A stretch of DNA of 64,000 nucleotides, taken from positions 1-64,000 of the forward strand of contig NZ_QGTQ01000036.1 in NCBI RefSeq assembly GCF_003182255.1, written 5' to 3'. A program made the translations under genes and the position numbers. Below, piece by piece: positions 1 through 7,547 of this stretch; position 1 is the first letter of the stretch, and each line of letters opens with the position of its first letter. The DNA is from Paenibacillus cellulosilyticus. GTDB lineage: Bacteria > Bacillota > Bacilli > Paenibacillales > Paenibacillaceae. The notes beneath the pieces are model-generated. The model made no database searches, was not told the origin of the DNA, and saw only the letters and a program-made list of their open reading frames with translations.

Positions 1-93
1 AGACCCCTGGAAGACGACCAGGTTGATAGGCTCGGGGTGGAAGCGCAGCAATGCGTGCAGCTGACGAGTACTAATAGGTCGAGGGCTTATCCT
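1..93 (+). rRNA. 23S ribosomal RNA, 3' end (partial)
   Basis: The first bases match the conserved 3' terminus of bacterial 23S rRNA: a GACGACCAGGTTGATAGGC-type stretch, then GACGAGTACTAATAGGTCGA shortly before the 3' end. The gene enters from the left edge, so only the last ~93 nt are visible. The exact 3' end is judged by eye. Confidence 0.95.
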
Positions 94-364
94 AAAATCC
101 TTTACACAAGTGAAGGTAAAGCAAATGCTAAAGCTAAGGATTCAACATTCGCATCCAGTTTTGAAGGTGTAACCTTCACGGGTTTATAGAACAAATTGTT
201 CTAGCGACCAAAAGAGACTGATCAGCACCGAGAAGGTTGATTTAGACTGAGGACAAGTAGCGGAGTGTAGGCTAACCTACATGAGCAACGGAGGCCGAAG
301 GCTGGATCAAGATTCGAAGTCGAGTAAACCTCCTGAGTTTGCTTCGTGATCATCAGTCGTTCTT
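94..364 (+). other. 23S-tRNA spacer with processing stem; no 5S rRNA seen
   Basis: This 271-nt spacer has no protein-coding character. GACTGAT at about 216-222 pairs with ATCAGTC at about 352-358, just before tRNA-Ala, which fits a processing stalk. A 5S rRNA gene would be expected here in a usual 16S-23S-5S operon, but none of its conserved blocks can be read. Confidence 0.6.
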
Positions 365-440
365 GGGGCCATAGCTCAGCTGGGAGAGCGCCTGCCTTGC
401 AAGCAGGAGGTCAGCGGTTCGATCCCGCTTGGCTCCACCA
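365..440 (+). tRNA. tRNA-Ala (TGC)
   Basis: Complete cloverleaf with acceptor GGGGCCA, anticodon loop CTTGCAA and an encoded CCA end. First of 15 tRNAs in one array. Confidence 0.97.
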
Positions 441-446
441 TTTTAT

Positions 447-522
447 TCCCTGATAGCTCAGTTGGTAGAGCACTCGACTGTTAATCGAGTTGTCACAGGT
501 TCGAGTCCTGTTCGGGGAGCCA
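447..522 (+). tRNA. tRNA-Asn (GTT)
   Basis: 76-nt cloverleaf with acceptor TCCCTGA paired to TCGGGGA, anticodon GTT and encoded CCA. It follows tRNA-Ala by 6 nt. Confidence 0.97.
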
Positions 523-527
523 TTCAT

Positions 528-615
528 GGAGAAGTACCCAAGTGGCTCAAGGGGACCCTCTGCTAAGGGGTTAGACTGCGTAAGTGGTGCGAGGGTTCGA
601 ATCCCTCCTTCTCCG
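528..615 (+). tRNA. tRNA-Ser (GCT)
   Basis: 88-nt class II tRNA with a long variable arm, acceptor GGAGAAG paired to CTTCTCC, and anticodon GCT. The 3' CCA is not encoded and must be added after transcription. Confidence 0.96.
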
Positions 616-658
616 TTCTAAACTTTTCACCTTAAAGTTTGAACAAGTAATACCGTAA

Positions 659-733
659 GGCCCGTTGGTCAAGGGGTTAAGACACCTCCCTTTCACGGAG
701 GTAACAGGGGTTCGAATCCCCTACGGGTCACCA
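659..733 (+). tRNA. tRNA-Glu (TTC)
   Basis: 75-nt cloverleaf with acceptor GGCCCGT paired to ACGGGTC, anticodon TTC and encoded CCA. Confidence 0.96.
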
Positions 734-736
734 GAT

Positions 737-812
737 GGAGGCTTAGCTCAGCTGGGAGAGCATCTGCCTTACAAGCAGAGGGTCGGCGGTTCGATCCCGT
801 CAGCCTCCACCA
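737..812 (+). tRNA. tRNA-Val (TAC)
   Basis: 76-nt cloverleaf with acceptor GGAGGCT paired to AGCCTCC, anticodon TAC and encoded CCA. Confidence 0.96.
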
Positions 813-821
813 TAATACTAT

Positions 822-900
<79 letters not shown>

Positions 901-935
901 GATTACCTGAGGGTAAGCATCCGAACTTATAATGT

Positions 936-1012
936 GGAGCCGTGGTGTAGAGGCCTAACATGCCTGCCTGTCACGCAGGAGACCGCGGGTTCGAATCCCG
1001 TCGGCTCCGCCA
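936..1012 (+). tRNA. tRNA-Asp (GTC)
   Basis: 77-nt cloverleaf with acceptor GGAGCCG paired to CGGCTCC, anticodon GTC and encoded CCA. Confidence 0.96.
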
Positions 1013-1065
1013 TTATAATCCTTTAACCGGCTTAGATTGCCATCAACAGGTTGTACATTGAATAT

Positions 1066-1142
1066 GGCGGTCGTGGCGAAGTGGTTAACGCATCGGATTG
1101 TGATTCCGACACTCGGGGGTTCAATTCCCCTCGATCGCCCCA
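1066..1142 (+). tRNA. tRNA-His (GTG)
   Basis: 77-nt cloverleaf with anticodon GTG. The extra 5' G facing C73 is typical of tRNA-His. CCA is encoded. Confidence 0.96.
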
Positions 1143-1151
1143 TTGTAACAT

Positions 1152-1226
1152 TGGGGATTAGCCAAGCGGTAAGGCAACGGACTTTGACTCCGTCATGCCA
1201 AGGTTCGAATCCTTGATCCCCAGCCA
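1152..1226 (+). tRNA. tRNA-Gln (TTG)
   Basis: 75-nt cloverleaf with acceptor TGGGGAT paired to ATCCCCA, anticodon TTG and encoded CCA. Confidence 0.96.
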
Positions 1227-1235
1227 TTTTATTAA

Positions 1236-1308
1236 GAGCCATTAGCTCAGTTGGTAGAGCACCTGACTTTTAATCAGGGTGTCGTAGGTTCGAGTCCTAC
1301 ATGGCTCA
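1236..1308 (+). tRNA. tRNA-Lys (TTT)
   Basis: 73-nt cloverleaf with acceptor GAGCCAT paired to ATGGCTC and anticodon TTT. The sequence continues ACT, so CCA is not encoded. Confidence 0.96.
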
Positions 1309-1323
1309 CTTTTAGTTTCATAT

Positions 1324-1409
1324 GCGGTTGTGGTGGAATGGCAGACACGCTATCTTGAGGGGGTAGTGGGCGTACGCTCGTGGAGGTTCGAGTCCTCTCA
1401 ACCGCACCA
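1324..1409 (+). tRNA. tRNA-Leu (GAG)
   Basis: 86-nt class II tRNA with a long variable arm, acceptor GCGGTTG paired to CAACCGC, anticodon GAG and encoded CCA. Confidence 0.96.
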
Positions 1410-1420
1410 TAATTTAATAC

Positions 1421-1507
1421 GCGGTCATGGCGGAATTGGCAGACGCGCTAGATTCAGGTTCTAGTGGTGTAACAACCGTGGAGGTTCAAGTCCTCTTGAC
1501 CGCACCA
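1421..1507 (+). tRNA. tRNA-Leu (CAG)
   Basis: 87-nt class II tRNA with acceptor GCGGTCA paired to TGACCGC, anticodon CAG and encoded CCA. Second leucine isoacceptor in the array. Confidence 0.96.
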
Positions 1508-1510
1508 TTT

Positions 1511-1585
1511 GCGGAAGTGGCTCAGCGGTAGAGCATCGCCTTGCCAAGGCGAGGGTCGCGGGTTCGATTCCCGTCTTCCGCTCCA
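1511..1585 (+). tRNA. tRNA-Gly (GCC)
   Basis: 75-nt cloverleaf with acceptor GCGGAAG paired to CTTCCGC, anticodon GCC and encoded CCA. Confidence 0.96.
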
Positions 1586-1591
1586 TAATAC

Positions 1592-1668
1592 GTGCCCTTA
1601 GCTCAGCTGGATAGAGCGTTTGACTACGAATCAAAAGGTCAGGAGTTCGAATCTCTTAGGGCACGCCA
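1592..1668 (+). tRNA. tRNA-Arg (ACG)
   Basis: 77-nt cloverleaf with acceptor GTGCCCT paired to AGGGCAC. Anticodon ACG is expected to be converted to ICG by TadA. CCA is encoded. Confidence 0.96.
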
Positions 1669-1674
1669 TTATTA

Positions 1675-1751
1675 CGGGATGTAGCTCAGCTTGGTAGAGC
1701 ACCTGGTTTGGGACCAGGGGGTCGCATGTTCAAATCGTGTCATCCCGACCA
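1675..1751 (+). tRNA. tRNA-Pro (TGG)
   Basis: 77-nt cloverleaf with acceptor CGGGATG paired to CATCCCG, anticodon TGG and encoded CCA. The T stem contains G-T wobble pairs. Last tRNA of the array. Confidence 0.95.
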
Positions 1752-1785
1752 GTTGAACACAAACGGATTTATCCGTTACATAATA

Positions 1786-1828
1786 AACAAAAGCCTTTCG
1801 CTTAGTGCGAAAGGCTTTTGTTTTGTTC
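1786..1828. terminator. Bidirectional intrinsic terminator after the tRNA array
   Basis: CAAAAGCCTTTCGC pairs with GCGAAAGGCTTTTG around a 5-nt loop and is followed by TTTTGTT. The A-rich 5' flank gives a U-run on the other strand too. It can end the rRNA/tRNA operon and the converging kinase operon. Confidence 0.9.
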
Positions 1829-1850
1829 CTTGCTCAGGAAGATTATCTCG

Positions 1851-3644
1851 TTACACTATCAGGGAACGTTGTTTGAAATGAATAGCGAATATCGTTCCTT
1901 TGTCACTGGAGCGAACGTTGATTTTGGCGTCATGACGCGCTGCCACGCCATAACATACCGATAAGCCGAGGCCAGTGCCGTTGATTTTGGTGCTAAAGAA
2001 AGGTGTGCCAAGTTTATCTAGCAGCTCGTCCTTTATGCCGGGGCCTTGGTCGATAACTTCTAATACAACCTCGTCATTGAGGGTGAACGTGCGGATCGTT
2101 AGTGTGCCCCCTTCGTTCATAGCATCAAAGCCATTTGTGGATAAGTTAAGCAGCAGCTGCCGGATCTCCTTCTCATCGAGGTATAAGGACGGGCATGGCG
2201 CAAGGTCGAGATGAAGGGCGTTGTTCGTGCATAAGGCTTTGGATTGGATGAGCGGAAAGAGTGCCTCAATGATGCTGTTGAGCGGCTGCAGCTTGCGATT
2301 TGTTGTATTGCTATTTGCAACAGATAGAAACTCGGATACGAGGCTGTGTGCACGGTCCAGCTCCTCGATCATGATCGTTGTGTACTCTTCAGAATAGTTC
2401 TTGGATAGCTGTAGGTAGCCTCTAACGGTTGTCATGGGGTTACGAATTTCATGGACGATACCAGCGGCCATCTTGCCGGTTAGATTAAGCCGATCGAGTC
2501 TCACCATCTCTTGTTCAAGGTGCAGACGTTCCGTTATATCCGTGATGATCGTGAGCAAGCAATGTTCGTTGTGCATATGAATATGCTCGGTAGACATTAG
2601 GCCTGCACGCAGCTCGCCAGATTTGGTCATGAAGCTAATGCGAATGTTGCGAAGCGGTGTTCTATCCCCGGTGAGGTTTTCCACACCAGTTAGCTTGTAA
2701 TCTTCATCCACAATATATTGTAATATGTCCCCAGATTGATTCATTACTTCATCTATCCCGTATCCTGTAGCCTCTAAGAAGCTATCATTCACATTCAAGT
2801 AGGTGTTTGAGCTAAGCGATCGCAGTGAGATTAAGGATGGCGCAGCATCGAAAATACGCCGGTATCGCTCTTCCTCCATCAGTTTCCTTTCCGTTACATC
2901 ACGAATGGAGCAAACGTAGATTTGTTCGCTTTCAACACTCGCTTTTCCGATCTGAATATCGGCGGGGAACAGGCTGCCGTCATGACGGATTGCGGCAGTT
3001 TCGATAATTCGCTGCAAATGCTCTTGATCCCCCATATAGGCTAAAAAAGAAGGGACAAGCTCTTCCACATGCCTGCCGATCAGCTGCTCTGGCTGATAGC
3101 CGAACATTTGCTTAGCTGCACGATTGATGTTCATGATGAAGCCTGATTCATTCATCGTAATAATGGAGTCGATGGAAGTGTCGTTAATGATTCGGAGCAG
3201 CTCGTTCTGAAGTTTGATTTGCTCCTGGTATTGATGCATGCGGACAATGGCTTCGATTTTCATTTTCAACGTTTCCGGATGGAAGGGCTTGAAGATGTAG
3301 TCGATCGCGCCAACGGAGTAGCCCTGCTTGACGTTCTCGGCAGCCTGACTGATCGCCGTTACGAACAAAATCGGGACATGCTTCGATTTCTCCCTGGACT
3401 TAATGAGCCTCGCCGTCTCAAAGCCGTTCATTCCTGGCATTTGTACGTCAAGCAGAATGACAGCGAAATTCACGGAGAGCACGTGGCGAAGTGCCTCCAG
3501 GCCGGAGTTCGCTGTATAGAGCTGGTACCGAGGATGATCGAGTAGTGCCTCCAACGCGATGATGTTCTCCTGCCTGTCATCGACAATGAGCACGTTGATA
3601 TTGTTAGGTGCGTTATTATTTAATTTTTCGATATAGCTTCTCAT
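1851..3644 (-). CDS. Receiver-PAS-PAS sensor histidine kinase
   Basis: This appears to be a soluble signalling kinase with no membrane segment. From the chosen start (about 597 aa) it reads: a CheY-like receiver at ~15-130 (VLIVDD acidic pocket, phospho-Asp in ILLDVQMPGMNG, conserved Lys in FKPF), two PAS domains at ~150-255 and ~265-370, a HisKA dimerisation helix with the phospho-acceptor in GIVHEIRNP, and a HATPase domain with GTGLGL. The kinase core resembles the KinA-E/sporulation-kinase type. The ORF is open further upstream, but AAGGAG at 3655-3660 fits ATG at 3644 (10-nt spacing) or 3650. The start lies inside the end of the cheR-like gene, which suggests translational coupling. The stimulus is unknown. 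An N-terminal receiver implies phosphate input from another kinase, perhaps the hybrid kinase upstream. Confidence 0.88.
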   Translation of the reverse strand: MRSYIEKLNNNAPNNINVLIVDDRQENIIALEALLDHPRYQLYTANSGLEALRHVLSVNFAVILLDVQMPGMNGFETARLIKSREKSKHVPILFVTAISQAAENVKQGYSVGAIDYIFKPFHPETLKMKIEAIVRMHQYQEQIKLQNELLRIINDTSIDSIITMNESGFIMNINRAAKQMFGYQPEQLIGRHVEELVPSFLAYMGDQEHLQRIIETAAIRHDGSLFPADIQIGKASVESEQIYVCSIRDVTERKLMEEERYRRIFDAAPSLISLRSLSSNTYLNVNDSFLEATGYGIDEVMNQSGDILQYIVDEDYKLTGVENLTGDRTPLRNIRISFMTKSGELRAGLMSTEHIHMHNEHCLLTIITDITERLHLEQEMVRLDRLNLTGKMAAGIVHEIRNPMTTVRGYLQLSKNYSEEYTTIMIEELDRAHSLVSEFLSVANSNTTNRKLQPLNSIIEALFPLIQSKALCTNNALHLDLAPCPSLYLDEKEIRQLLLNLSTNGFDAMNEGGTLTIRTFTLNDEVVLEVIDQGPGIKDELLDKLGTPFFSTKINGTGLGLSVCYGVAARHDAKINVRSSDKGTIFAIHFKQRSLIV

Positions 3645-4485
3645 GGGCATCCATCTCCTTATATAACGCGCTGTGACTCGTATAGGCGATGCTCTCTTTA
3701 TGACCGAGTCCAAGAAATCCAGACCTGCTTAAGCTTTCGTGGAATAGGGTGTGTACGCGATTCTGCAGCACACTGTTGAAATAAATCATGACATTACGGC
3801 AGATGATGACATGAAATTCGTTGAAGGATTGATCAACGGCCAGATTATGCTGAGCGAAGACGATAGAGTCGGCCAGATAAGGGTGCAGGGATGCTTGATT
3901 ATTGTCGATGGTGTAGTAATCGCTTAGTGATTTGGTGCCGCCTGCTTGCATATAGTTGTTGCTGTACGCCTGCAGCTTGTCGAGTGCAAAAGAACGACGC
4001 TTCGCCTCCTCGATTACGTCAGCATTCATATCTGTCGCATAGTAGCGCGTCTTATGGTGAAGACCTTCTTCGTGCATCAGAATAGCCATGGAATAAACCT
4101 CTTCACCTGTCGAACAACCGGCATGCCAGATCCGTATGCAAGCATAATCTTGTAGTAGTGGTACGATCGTCGTTCGAAACGCGCGGAAGAAGCTCGGGTC
4201 ACGAAACATCTCGGTCACATTAATCGAGAAATCGGCGATGAGCCGCTTCATTGTATTTCGATCATGAAGTACCTTCTCCTGGAGACCGGATATGGTCGAC
4301 AGCTTCTCCGCGTGAATACGATGCCAGATCCGCCGACGAATGGATGGAAGCACATAGTCCCGGAAGTCAAATCCGTAATACCGATATAACGCCTCAAGCA
4401 GCAGTTCAATTTCGAGCTGCTCCAACGGCTCAATATTTTCACGGTATGCGGAAGTTATTTTATCAAAGTAAAGATTCGGACTCAT
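3616..4485 (-). CDS. CheR-type protein-glutamate methyltransferase
   Basis: A 289-aa SAM-dependent methyltransferase of the CheR family, which methylates Glu side chains of chemoreceptors. It has the CheR N-terminal helical region (~20-75), the SAM-binding motif HAGCSTGEE (~120), the acidic ATDMN loop, and the family signature IICRNVMIYF (~228). The length matches classical CheR (~260-290 aa). The start has GGGGGA upstream. The gene sits between a membrane hybrid kinase (12-nt gap) and a receiver-kinase (overlap), with no CheB, CheA or receptor nearby. Its target is therefore probably not a standard chemoreceptor; the helical sensor of the hybrid kinase is one possibility (inference). Confidence 0.9.
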   Translation of the reverse strand: MSPNLYFDKITSAYRENIEPLEQLEIELLLEALYRYYGFDFRDYVLPSIRRRIWHRIHAEKLSTISGLQEKVLHDRNTMKRLIADFSINVTEMFRDPSFFRAFRTTIVPLLQDYACIRIWHAGCSTGEEVYSMAILMHEEGLHHKTRYYATDMNADVIEEAKRRSFALDKLQAYSNNYMQAGGTKSLSDYYTIDNNQASLHPYLADSIVFAQHNLAVDQSFNEFHVIICRNVMIYFNSVLQNRVHTLFHESLSRSGFLGLGHKESIAYTSHSALYKEMDAHEKLYRKIK

Positions 4486-4500
4486 TGTCGGTTCCCCCGC

Positions 4501-7242
4501 CTATTTGTTCAACCAAACCTGTATGACCGAGCATAGCTGGTCGACATGAACAGGTTTGCTAATATAATCGGATGCGCCAGCCTCTATGCATTTGTCCCGA
4601 TCGTCCTTCATCGCTTTAGCGGTTAATGCGATAATCGGGAGCGATTGATATGCGGGCATTAGACGGATCTTGCGTATCGCCTCATAGCCATCCATCTCAG
4701 GCAGCATAATGTCCATCAAGATGAGATCAATGGCAGCCGTATGCTGCTGGAGTGTCCTTAGACCCTCCACACCATTTTCTGCGAATAGGACTGTCATGCC
4801 TTTACCTTCTAAAGCCGTTGTTATGGCGAAAATATTGCGCATATCGTCATCGACGATTAATGCGGTTGTGCCCGTAAACATCGGGTCTATGGGTTTAAGA
4901 TCAGCTGCCGAACAGGAGGAAGAGGCTTCTTCTTGGGATTCGGTCTCTGTCTCAATCGGATCGACAGCAGCAGCAGCTTCTTCCATAAGAAGTGGTGCAT
5001 CTAGACGAGGTAGACTATCTTTGCCGGGCAGCAATAAGGTGAAGGTGCTACCTACCCCCTCTACACTGTCTAAAAGAATGCAGCCATTCAGGAGCTTTGC
5101 CATATTCTTGCTAATCGATAGGCCTAGACCGGTTCCGCCATATTTGCGGCTGGTCGTGCCATCTGCCTGCTGGAATGCTTGGAAGATAAGGTTGTGCTTG
5201 TCACGTGGAATGCCGATGCCAGTATCAATGATGGAGAATGCAATCGCTGATTCATCCAGTATCGTGTTCTCAGCTTCACGCAGGTGGCTCAGCATTAAGC
5301 TGTCTGCCAAATGAATGCGTAGCGTTACATGTCCATGTGATGTGAATTTGAAAGCGTTAGAGAGTAAATTTCTTAACATTTGCAGCAATCGCTGCTCGTC
5401 GGTGTACAGCATAGGTGGGAGTGAGTCATCCAGCTCTGTCGTGAACATAAGCCCCTTCTGCCTTGCTACCGGTATAAACTGCTGCTCGGCATATTCGCAA
5501 ATCGAACGCAGTTTAACCTCGTCATAGTGAATCTGGATAGTCCCGGACTCTACCTTAGACAAGTCGAGAACATCGTTAATAAGACGGAGCAGATCGTTGC
5601 CGGAATGATAGATCGTGCTGGCGTATTTCTTCTGATTCGGTGTCAGATTGCCTTCTGTGTTGCTGGCAAGAATGTCGGATAGAATAAGCAGACTATTAAG
5701 CGGAGTGCGGAGCTCGTGTGACATATTCGCTAGAAACGCTGATTTGTATTGAGAGCTGAGTGCCAGTTGCTCGGCCTTCTCTTCTAGTTCGAGCTTGGTG
5801 GCTTCTAATTCCTTTGTTTTCTGTTCTAAATTAAAATTTTGCTCCTCCAGCTTCTCATTCGTGCCCTTCAGCGCCTCCTGTTGAAGCTGAAGCTCCTCGG
5901 ATTGTCTAAGCAGCTCTTCCGTCAACGTTTGCGATTCGTGCAGCAGCTTCTCTATCTGCATCCGGCCAGCAATGCTGTTGATCGTAATACCGAGGCGGTC
6001 TAATACTTCATGCAGCAGCGCTTGCTGGATCGGGCTGAAGGAAGTTAGTGAAGCTAGCTCGATAACAGCAACGACTTGCCCATCAAACTCAACCGGAATA
6101 ATGATAATACTCCCAGGAGAGGTCATTCCCGTACCGGAGGTGATCGTCATGTAGGAAGCAGGAATGTCCGTTAAGAGAATCGTTTGATTGTCGGCGGCTG
6201 CCTGTCCAACAAGACCGATGCCGAACTGAAAGCTGGCTTCGCCGATGCTGCGCTCGTTATAGGCATACGCCGCAAGCTTATGAACAGCTTGGCTGCCTCC
6301 GTTGTTCTGACGAATATAGAAAACGCCATAGCTGGCACCGGTCATCGGTGTAATCGCCGTGATGAATCGCTGTGCGAGCATCTCTAGATCATGAATACCC
6401 TGGTACATCGTAACGAGCTTGGCAATGTTTGTTTCCAGCCATGTTTTGTCGCGTTCCTGTGCAGCGTAATGATCGAGAGCCGAGGCCATATCGTTGAATG
6501 AGTGGGCAATGGCGCCTACCTCATCGCTTGTGTGAACCTCGATGCGTGGAAGCCCAGTAGTCGCAAGACCTGGGGTTATGCTGGAGATAAACCTCGTAAT
6601 ACGCGCTAAATTTCTTGTAATATGCCGCGAAATCATCCATCCGATGATTAGCGTTAATATAAATGCGAAGAGACTCATAATACGGATTGCGTCATTTGCC
6701 CAATTGACGTTCTGCGTATTGCGCTTGACCCCATTATGAAGCAGCTGTTGCTGGCGTTCTGAGATCAAGGCAGCAAGAGGTCCGAGCTGCAAGCCTAAAG
6801 GAAGCACCTCTGTCTTAAACAGAGAGAGCGCCGCTGCTTTATCATGATCCTTCTTGTAGCTGCTTAGCATCCGTTCATATCGCTGTTGAAATCGCAGATT
6901 CAACTGCTTTAGTTCATTCATTAATTGTCTGCTCTCGAACTCGGTTAGGAGCGGATCGGTCTCGGAAATCCGTGAGTTGAGCTTGTTGTTAGCCGTTTGA
7001 AGTCCGCTTAGGAAGGATGCATCGTCCGTCAGCAAATAGCCGCGCAGATCATTCGTCTGCTGCAGCGCAAACACTTCAATATCTCTCGTTGTCGTAACAA
7101 TTGATACTTGCTGCTCAATCAGATCGGAGTAGGAAGTATTCACTTTATTCATATAGTAAAAGGAGACGATGCCTGCAAACGCCACGAAGACAGCTACGAA
7201 TAGAAAGGTACTGAGCAGCTTAGTCCCAATTGTTAACTTCAT
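4501..7242 (-). CDS. Membrane hybrid histidine kinase (sensor-HAMP-GAF-HisKA-HATPase-receiver)
   Basis: A large membrane kinase of ~913 aa. TM1 is at ~5-28, then a ~145-residue all-helical extracellular sensor of CHASE3/4HB type, TM2 at ~182-202, HAMP at ~205-260, GAF at ~275-420, a long Glu/Gln-rich coiled coil, HisKA with phospho-acceptor in NMSHELRTPLN, HATPase with GTGLGLSISK, and a C-terminal receiver (ALIVDDD, LILMDIMLPEMDG, phospho-Asp in LMD, KPVH). The ORF starts five codons earlier, but AGGAGG at those codons sits 6 nt before ATG 7242, which is taken as the start. First gene of a three-gene minus-strand operon. The domain order is common in Paenibacillus multi-sensor kinases; the signal is unknown. 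Confidence 0.9.
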   Translation of the reverse strand: MKLTIGTKLLSTFLFVAVFVAFAGIVSFYYMNKVNTSYSDLIEQQVSIVTTTRDIEVFALQQTNDLRGYLLTDDASFLSGLQTANNKLNSRISETDPLLTEFESRQLMNELKQLNLRFQQRYERMLSSYKKDHDKAAALSLFKTEVLPLGLQLGPLAALISERQQQLLHNGVKRNTQNVNWANDAIRIMSLFAFILTLIIGWMISRHITRNLARITRFISSITPGLATTGLPRIEVHTSDEVGAIAHSFNDMASALDHYAAQERDKTWLETNIAKLVTMYQGIHDLEMLAQRFITAITPMTGASYGVFYIRQNNGGSQAVHKLAAYAYNERSIGEASFQFGIGLVGQAAADNQTILLTDIPASYMTITSGTGMTSPGSIIIIPVEFDGQVVAVIELASLTSFSPIQQALLHEVLDRLGITINSIAGRMQIEKLLHESQTLTEELLRQSEELQLQQEALKGTNEKLEEQNFNLEQKTKELEATKLELEEKAEQLALSSQYKSAFLANMSHELRTPLNSLLILSDILASNTEGNLTPNQKKYASTIYHSGNDLLRLINDVLDLSKVESGTIQIHYDEVKLRSICEYAEQQFIPVARQKGLMFTTELDDSLPPMLYTDEQRLLQMLRNLLSNAFKFTSHGHVTLRIHLADSLMLSHLREAENTILDESAIAFSIIDTGIGIPRDKHNLIFQAFQQADGTTSRKYGGTGLGLSISKNMAKLLNGCILLDSVEGVGSTFTLLLPGKDSLPRLDAPLLMEEAAAAVDPIETETESQEEASSSCSAADLKPIDPMFTGTTALIVDDDMRNIFAITTALEGKGMTVLFAENGVEGLRTLQQHTAAIDLILMDIMLPEMDGYEAIRKIRLMPAYQSLPIIALTAKAMKDDRDKCIEAGASDYISKPVHVDQLCSVIQVWLNK

Positions 7243-7404
7243 TGGAGCCCTCCTCATAGCGTATTCGAATGTCAGATAGAAGGAATGAGATGCAGAAATA
7301 GATTCATCTGGGATATTTTATCTTAATCTATGTTACCTCTTACGGATGAATTTGTCATTTAACCTAACATGAGAGGCTTTGAGAATGGAATGAGTGAAAT
7401 GAAA

Positions 7405-7421
7405 TTGTCACAAAATTGTCA
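7405..7421. promoter_or_regulatory. TTGTCA direct repeat with 11-nt period
   Basis: TTGTCA occurs at 7405-7410 and 7416-7421, inside a longer duplicated AAATTGTCACA context. An 11-nt period (one helical turn) is the usual layout for tandem binding of OmpR/PhoP-type response regulators. The regulator is unknown. Confidence 0.45.
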
Positions 7422-7484
7422 CAATCTCCATAGGTCATTTCGACATACTCCTATAGTCAGCCTATCCTATACTTAACACATGAT

Positions 7485-7511
7485 TCAAGTGTAATAAAAC
7501 ATTACGCTTGA
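7485..7511. promoter_or_regulatory. Imperfect palindrome upstream of the ATP-grasp gene
   Basis: Arms TCAAGTGTAAT and ATTACGCTTGA flank AAAAC. They pair over 11 positions with one G-T. It ends 36 nt before the start codon, so it could be an operator or a 5'-UTR hairpin. There is no U-run, so it is not a terminator. Confidence 0.5.
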
Positions 7512-7547
7512 TAAGGCCAGTGAAACGAAATTGGGAGGGTAACCGTC

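Larger units (their letters stand above)
7243..7547. promoter_or_regulatory. Divergent intergenic region with two repeat elements
   Basis: This ~305-nt region separates the minus-strand kinase operon from the plus-strand ATP-grasp operon and must hold both promoters. No -10/-35 pair stands out clearly. It carries an 11-nt-period direct repeat (7405-7421) and a 27-nt imperfect palindrome (7485-7511), both listed separately. Confidence 0.5.

Noticed and set aside
955-1242. 95-codon minus-strand frame across four tRNA genes
   Set aside because: It is the antisense of tRNA genes; such GDQGFEPW/RSRGIEPP-type frames are well-known artefacts.
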